Shown here: positions 59,261 to 64,000 of the stretch, in pieces
Layout of the letters: every line of letters starts with the position of its first letter
How positions within the stretch are numbered: position 1 is the stretch's first letter
Origin: Begonia masoniana
Taxonomy: Eukaryota > Streptophyta > Magnoliopsida > Cucurbitales > Begoniaceae
Length of the DNA stretch: 64,000 nt
Direction of reading: 5' to 3'
Assembly (NCBI GenBank): GCA_022432975.1
Contig: CM039508.1
Coordinates: 48,945,646-49,009,645, forward strand
Position numbers and translations under genes: made by a program
Notes under the pieces: model-generated
What the model was told of the DNA's origin: nothing
What the model saw: the letters and a program-made list of their open reading frames with translations, nothing else
Database searches by the model: none

Positions 59261-61230
59261 AAGTGGCGGGATTGTCGGAGAAGAAGCAGTCCAGAAAGTG
59301 GCGAAGGAAAAAAAGGTGTTTTGAAGGAGAAGCCATCAAAGTCTGAACCTGCCAAAGACGAAAACATATTGTTTTCTTCGACTACTTTCCATCAATCTGT
59401 CGCGAAGAAATCCAAGAGTTCTGACTCTCCAGAATCTGTAATCAAAGAAGAAAAAATGTCCTCTCCCATGTCTTTTACATCATCTTCTACTCCTTCGAAT
59501 TCTAAAACCCATCAACTGCCGGAAAATTTGGGGGCGATCAAAGTTTGTTCCCCGGATAAATTGGCCGGCGATCTACACATTTTGGACGGATCATTGGCAT
59601 TCACAGCCGAAGAACTCTCTCGGGCACCTGCAGAAATTATTGGCAGGAGCTGTCATGGGACACTTTACAAGGCTACTCTTCACTCTGGTCATGTATTGAC
59701 AGTCAAGTGGTTAAGAGAAGGAACGGCGAAAGGGAAGAAGGAATTCGCTCGGGAAGTTAAGAAACTCGGATCGATCAAACACCCAAATTTAGTGTCTGTC
59801 AATGGATATTACTGGGGCCCAAAAGACCATGAAAAACTGCTAATTTCAAGTTTCATCAACGCACAATCTCTGGCCTCCTATCTTCAAGGTAAGATTCATT
59901 TTCTCTGCTCTGTATTTGAGCATATACCCAATTCGTTGAATATTATTTTGGCATTGCGAAATTTGGAGATGTTCTTTGAGTTTTTTCAAGGGATAAAATG
60001 CAATTTTAGAGTTCGAGTTAATTTATAGATTAGACTTTCACCTTTCAGCTGTTAGCAATTTATAATTTTCTGTCAATTTTTCTGTTAAATCCATGCACGT
60101 GTATACGTCATCTGTCTTTAAATGAGGTGATTTAATACGATTTTTAATTCATTCGACGATTTCTAATGTGATTTTATGGGCAAGATGATGATGAATTATG
60201 ATTGGTCCAAATCAAACTCTGTCGATTTTCTTTTAGACTATTGCAAACTCTGATGATTGTGCAATAGAGTTTGAAATTGTGTTGGAAATCGCCAACGAGA
60301 TTAGAAATCGAGTTAAAACACCTTATTAAATAGAAATCATGGTATACACGTGTTAGATTTAACGAAGAATTTGACGGCAATATTCAAATTACTGACAGTT
60401 GAAATGTGAAGATTTTGTTTGTAAAAAAAATAGTTTAAAGTCTAATCTATAAATGACTCCAAATGTAAGAATCTGAATTACAATTTGTTTCTAAAATGAT
60501 CTACGCGATGGATAATAAACCAAGTTTTCGGATGATGATGAGTTGAACATTTTAAGTAATTGGTTGATATTAATTTGATGGTTTAAATTCATTTTTAGCA
60601 TGATTCATTGCTTGGCTGCTATGGTATTTTGCAGAAACCGAGGTTCAAAAGCTGAAGCCGTTATCACTCATAGAGCGGCTACGGATCGGACTAGACATAG
60701 CCAGATGCTTGAATTACCTACACAATGAGAAGTCAATCCCGCATGGGAATCTAAAATCTACGAACGTTTTGTTAGAATCCCCGTCAATGAATGCTCAAGT
60801 TACAGATTACAGCCTCCACCGGATTCTGACACCGGCCGCCACAGCAGAGCAGGTTTTGAATGCTGGAGCTCTCGGCTACCGGCCGCCAGAATTCGCAAAC
60901 TCATGCAAACCATGCCCCTCGTTGAAGAGCGATGTCTATGCATTTGGAGTCATCTTATTGGAGCTCTTGACCGGAAAAAGTTCCGGCGAGATAGTCTCCG
61001 GCATCTCCGGTGTTGTTGATATGACTGACTGGGTGAGGTTTCTGGTATCGGAAAACCGAACAATCGAGTGCCTAGACAGTACGCTAATAAACACAAATGG
61101 GTCGGAAAAATCGTCCAAATTTATCGAACATATGATGGAAGTGGCTCTTAAATGCACACTTCCGGCATCCGAGCGGCCCGACATGAAAACCGTGTTCGAA
61201 GATCTGTCTGTGATAGTGCAACAACAGTGA
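59261..61230 (+). CDS. GHR1-type LRR receptor pseudokinase, 3' part only
   Basis: Membrane receptor-like protein of the GHR1/At2g27060 group. Two coding blocks: about 59261-59888 and 60635-61230, joined in phase across a GT-AG intron. The protein starts in a Ser/Lys-rich juxtamembrane region, then SPDKLAGDLHILDGSL, LTVKWLREG (beta-3 Lys) and GYYWGP. The catalytic loop reads HGNLKSTN where active kinases have HRD, and the DFG position reads DYS, so it is predicted catalytically dead, as known for GHR1. C-lobe motifs LGYRPPEF and SDVYAFGVILLELLTGK are intact. The LRR ectodomain, signal peptide and transmembrane segment are absent. The open frame abuts a poly-T run and LTR debris next to the gap, so it is either a truncated gene or an assembly break. 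Confidence 0.88.
60200..60500. repeat. Dispersed repeat copy 1, in the receptor intron
   Basis: Similar to 61789-62075 and 62095-62326: shared GAGTTAAAACACCTTATTAAA, ACACGTGTTAGATTTAA and GTCTAATCTATAAATGACTC motifs. Function unknown. Confidence 0.75.
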
Positions 61231-61788
61231 AAGCTAACTCTTTTGCTCATTTCTTTGTGTTTATATCTGTGTTTATGCGACTGTTATTAGGAAAGCAATT
61301 CATTTTTAGTTACAGTTGTAGGATTTGTTTAAGTTGCTTCATAATTGTTTCAGGCAAGTGAAAGGCAAATAAAGGACGTTGAAGTATTGTTTCTTCCATG
61401 TTATCTTGTCTTCAACTGTCCCTTCCAATTACAAGAGTTGGATTTTTTTTTTTTTTTCCTAAGGATTATAAATAATTAAAATAATAAATAATTTATGTTA
61501 TTAAATAAATGACATAATAACATAAAATATTAGAGCGTAAAATTATTGCAAGTATATATTATTGCGTTTATTCTTTTATTCTACTTTTTAAACATATTTT
61601 TTGACGTGACAAATAATTATTGATACAACTACTGTAATAAATTATAAATAATTAATTTATTATATTAATTGCACTAATCATTGTTTGACACGTCAGTAAG
61701 TATATTTAGTTATTAGAATAAGAGATTAAACGTAGTATTACTCATACTATTACTATGGTAAAATACATTTTAAATTCTAACCCTGTCA

Positions 61789-62075
61789 ATTTCTTCTTCA
61801 GCAATTTCAAACTCTTGTAATCACGCTATAAAGTTCGAAATTATGTTAGAAATTGTCGCAAATTTTAAAACTCGAATTAAAGTGCTTCATTAAATGGAAA
61901 ACGTGGTACACACGTGTTGGATATAATGAATAAATTGACGACAACAATGTCTCAATTTCTGTCCGATTAAAAGAGATTTGTTTTGTCAAAAATAATAATA
62001 ATTTAACGTCTAATCTATAAATAACTATGACATTAAAGTATAAATTGCATCTAAACAATCATGCTTTGATCAATA
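61789..62075. repeat. Dispersed repeat copy 2
   Basis: Downstream of the receptor gene. Shares CAATTTC...CAAACTCTTGTAATCACG-type start, ACACACGTGTTGGATATAAT and TTTAACGTCTAATCTATAAA with the other copies. It abuts copy 3. Confidence 0.8.
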
Positions 62076-62094
62076 CCCCCGAAACATCGGGGAA

Positions 62095-62326
62095 TTTTAA
62101 AAATCAGGTTAAAACGCTTCATTAAAAGGAAAACTTGATACATACGAGTTGAATTTAATGAATAAATTGACGACAATATCCTAATTATTGCTACATTAAA
62201 TGAGATTTATTTTGTCAAAAATAATAATAATTTAACGTCTAATCTGTAAATAACTCTAACGTTAAAGTATAAATTGCATCTAAACAATCATGCTTTGATC
62301 GTACCCCGGGAACATCGGGGGAATCT
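62095..62326. repeat. Dispersed repeat copy 3, tandem to copy 2
   Basis: Shares long near-identical stretches with copy 2, such as TTTTGTCAAAAATAATAATA and AATTGCATCTAAACAATCAT. Both end near CCCC...GAACATCGGGG. Confidence 0.85.
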
Positions 62327-63731
62327 TGACTTCACATATAATACTAATTTGACTTCTAAAGTTAATTTATAATATCAATTTATTTGATCCCATAAGTACA
62401 ATTAATCATGGATTATATTATATTAATTTTCTGAAAAAAAATAATAAGAATAAATTTTCCAAGAGAATTATGTTATCAACATAACTTTATATTCACTAAT
62501 ATATAATAAAGCTCCAATTTTTTCAACGGGTATCGTTTAATTATAGTACGTGACGTATAATAGCACGATAATAATACGGTGTGCGTGAAATAACACGAGA
62601 TAATTTAATTATTGATTAGAGAATTGAAAACTCCATCCATGTGAAGTGGAATATAAGCTTGAAAGTGAGAAGGAAATGACAAAGAGGATGTTAGCCTTCA
62701 ATTGCGCCCTTAAATTAGGGGGAGAGATGAGATACTTGGAAAGTCAACTCATCTAGAGAGAATTATTTAAACACATGGTTCATTTTTAGTTATAAAAATT
62801 AATACGTGACGGTGGTACTTACATGGGTTTAATGGAATTTCTATAGCTACCGACACTCAAATACGAGGAAATTAATGCAAGATTATAGATTATTAATCTC
62901 TCTTTTTTCGTCTTTTAGGTGAAGAGTGAATTTGTCTTGAATCTCAAGGATGAACACGGTCTGGTTTCGAGGCAGAATCCAACTGAACTGAATTTGAACC
63001 GAATTTCGATCCAATTTCTTTACTCACAGTTCGATTCTATTCAAGGTTTTTGAAAACTAAAACCGTGATCCAAATCGTGACCCACGATGAAAATAATTGT
63101 TTTCCCCATATATTATATTGATTTGGGCAAGAAAAGAACCCAACTCAGCCCTCTTAATAAAATAAAAAAATCATAACCAAGTTAGTTTTACATTTCACCC
63201 TCAAAGTAAGATTTTTTATTTTTTAAATCTTTGTAGTATTAATCCTAACAAAACAAACATTAAATTATTAAAAACCTAATAATAAAATGGCAGTCGACCG
63301 ATATCTCTCGTTCTATATTTTACACACAGAAAGGGGGACCTTTTTTTTACAACGATCCCCCGTTCTAAATGGGGCAAATCTCACGTGGATTACCTTTTTC
63401 ACTTTATAGATAAATTTAAAAAAATATCAAACGATATTCAATTTACTTGAAATTTTTATTACATGTTCACCCTGGAGATAATTTAAATTTTTTTGTGATT
63501 TTATAACACTATGATATATTATAATTTTAGTTAATTATTTTATAAAATAATTATAATAAATCGCAGTTTTATAAAATTACAAAAATGAGTTATTTATAAT
63601 AATAAATAATTAGTTATTTATACAAGAAATAATATAAGCATGGAAGATGGTAGGATTACTAAAGGTCATGCAGTCACGTCTTTTCGTTTGAACTGAAACT
63701 ACAGCAGATTCCCAGCTCTCTTTCAGTTTCA
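62327..63731. other. Intergenic, upstream of the NHL gene
   Basis: AT-rich with no gene. GAACCGAATTTCGATCC-type degenerate motifs at 62970-63080 resemble the hAT end regions. The last 100 bases should hold the NHL 5' UTR; no clear TATA box. Confidence 0.6.
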
Positions 63732-64000
63732 ATGGCGGATCGAGTTTACCCTACTGACTCTCCCAGAACCAGCTTATCATCTGAATCCTCCTTTGTCACC
63801 AAGCATTCGCTTCCGTCGCCGGAAAAACCAGTTTCTCCTCCTGGAACCTACGTCTTCCAGCTCCCTAAGGATCAAATATATCGAGTTCCTTCGCCGGAAA
63901 ATGAACGCCCGTACAACCAATACTCTCGACGTAAACACCGACGCGGCTGCTGCTGTCGCTGCATTTGTTTTATTCTCTGCCTCGTTCTCCTTTTCATCTT
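63732..64000 (+). CDS. NDR1/HIN1-like (NHL, LEA-2) membrane protein, 5' part
   Basis: First 89 codons, cut by the window end. Starts MADRVYPTDSPRTSL, with a Ser/Pro-rich cytosolic tail (FVTKHSLPSPEKPVSPPG). A basic stretch follows (YSRRKHRRG), then a Cys-rich run CCCRCICFILCLVLLF entering a transmembrane helix. This layout is typical of NHL proteins of the NHL13/At2g27080 kind, whose LEA-2 domain follows the helix. These proteins sit in the plasma membrane and several act in immunity. No frameshift in the visible part. Assignment by N-terminal architecture only. Confidence 0.82.
   Translation, partial: MADRVYPTDSPRTSLSSESSFVTKHSLPSPEKPVSPPGTYVFQLPKDQIYRVPSPENERPYNQYSRRKHRRGCCCRCICFILCLVLLFI

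Overview
This window is nuclear DNA from a flowering plant, almost certainly a eudicot. Evidence: split genes with short GT-AG introns and AT-rich non-coding DNA, plant-type protein families (SERRATE, GHR1-like pseudokinase, NHL, plant CCT-eta with an RG-rich tail), and dense Copia, Gypsy-chromovirus and hAT elements. A run of exactly 100 N at 58809-58908 shows it comes from a draft assembly. I cannot name the species.

Layout. 1-25.3 kb is a transposon pile. A 45-bp hairpin minisatellite (1-675) runs into the leader of a Copia element with an intact 1317-codon polyprotein frame (1387-5340) and a 3' LTR (5758-6218). A very young Ty3/Gypsy chromovirus follows (6760-12455; LTRs differ at one of 459 bases; target duplication AGTCG; one frameshift). 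Then comes a decayed minus-strand Ale-type Copia (about 12.8-24.7 kb). It was split by two LTR-like insertions of a TGTAAC...GTTACA family, each with a perfect 5-bp target duplication (15811-17809 GTTAT; 18059-23335 AAGAA). The second contains a third family member (18861-21807). Just beyond the Copia LTR lies one well-preserved exon of an NSE1-like gene (24703-24864, minus).

25.9-64 kb is gene-rich. SERRATE (25948-33685, +, 12 exons, 740 aa), a plastid atpA fragment (34883-34959), a 1.1-kb palindromic LTR-like element with target duplication CAATG (35594-36710), monofunctional homoserine dehydrogenase (37051-43378, +, 12 exons, 376 aa), an SDR carbonyl reductase of the neomenthol dehydrogenase type (43849-46315, -), a decayed hAT element (47364-51251), and CCT-eta (51429-56377, +, 14 exons, 564 aa) whose 3' end is duplicated (56691-57777) in a way that looks partly artefactual. 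After an LTR remnant and the assembly gap come the 3' half of a GHR1-type receptor pseudokinase (59261-61230, +) and the first 89 codons of an NHL protein (63732-64000, +).

The host genes are unrelated housekeeping or regulatory genes (miRNA/RNA processing, aspartate-family amino acids, specialised reductases, chaperonin, receptor signalling) and not a pathway cluster. All three coding-exon sums (SERRATE, homoserine dehydrogenase, CCT-eta) are exact multiples of three, which supports the splice models. I did not find a clearly new biological system. The most unusual structures are the palindromic LTR element at 35594-36710 and the hairpin minisatellite next to the Copia leader.
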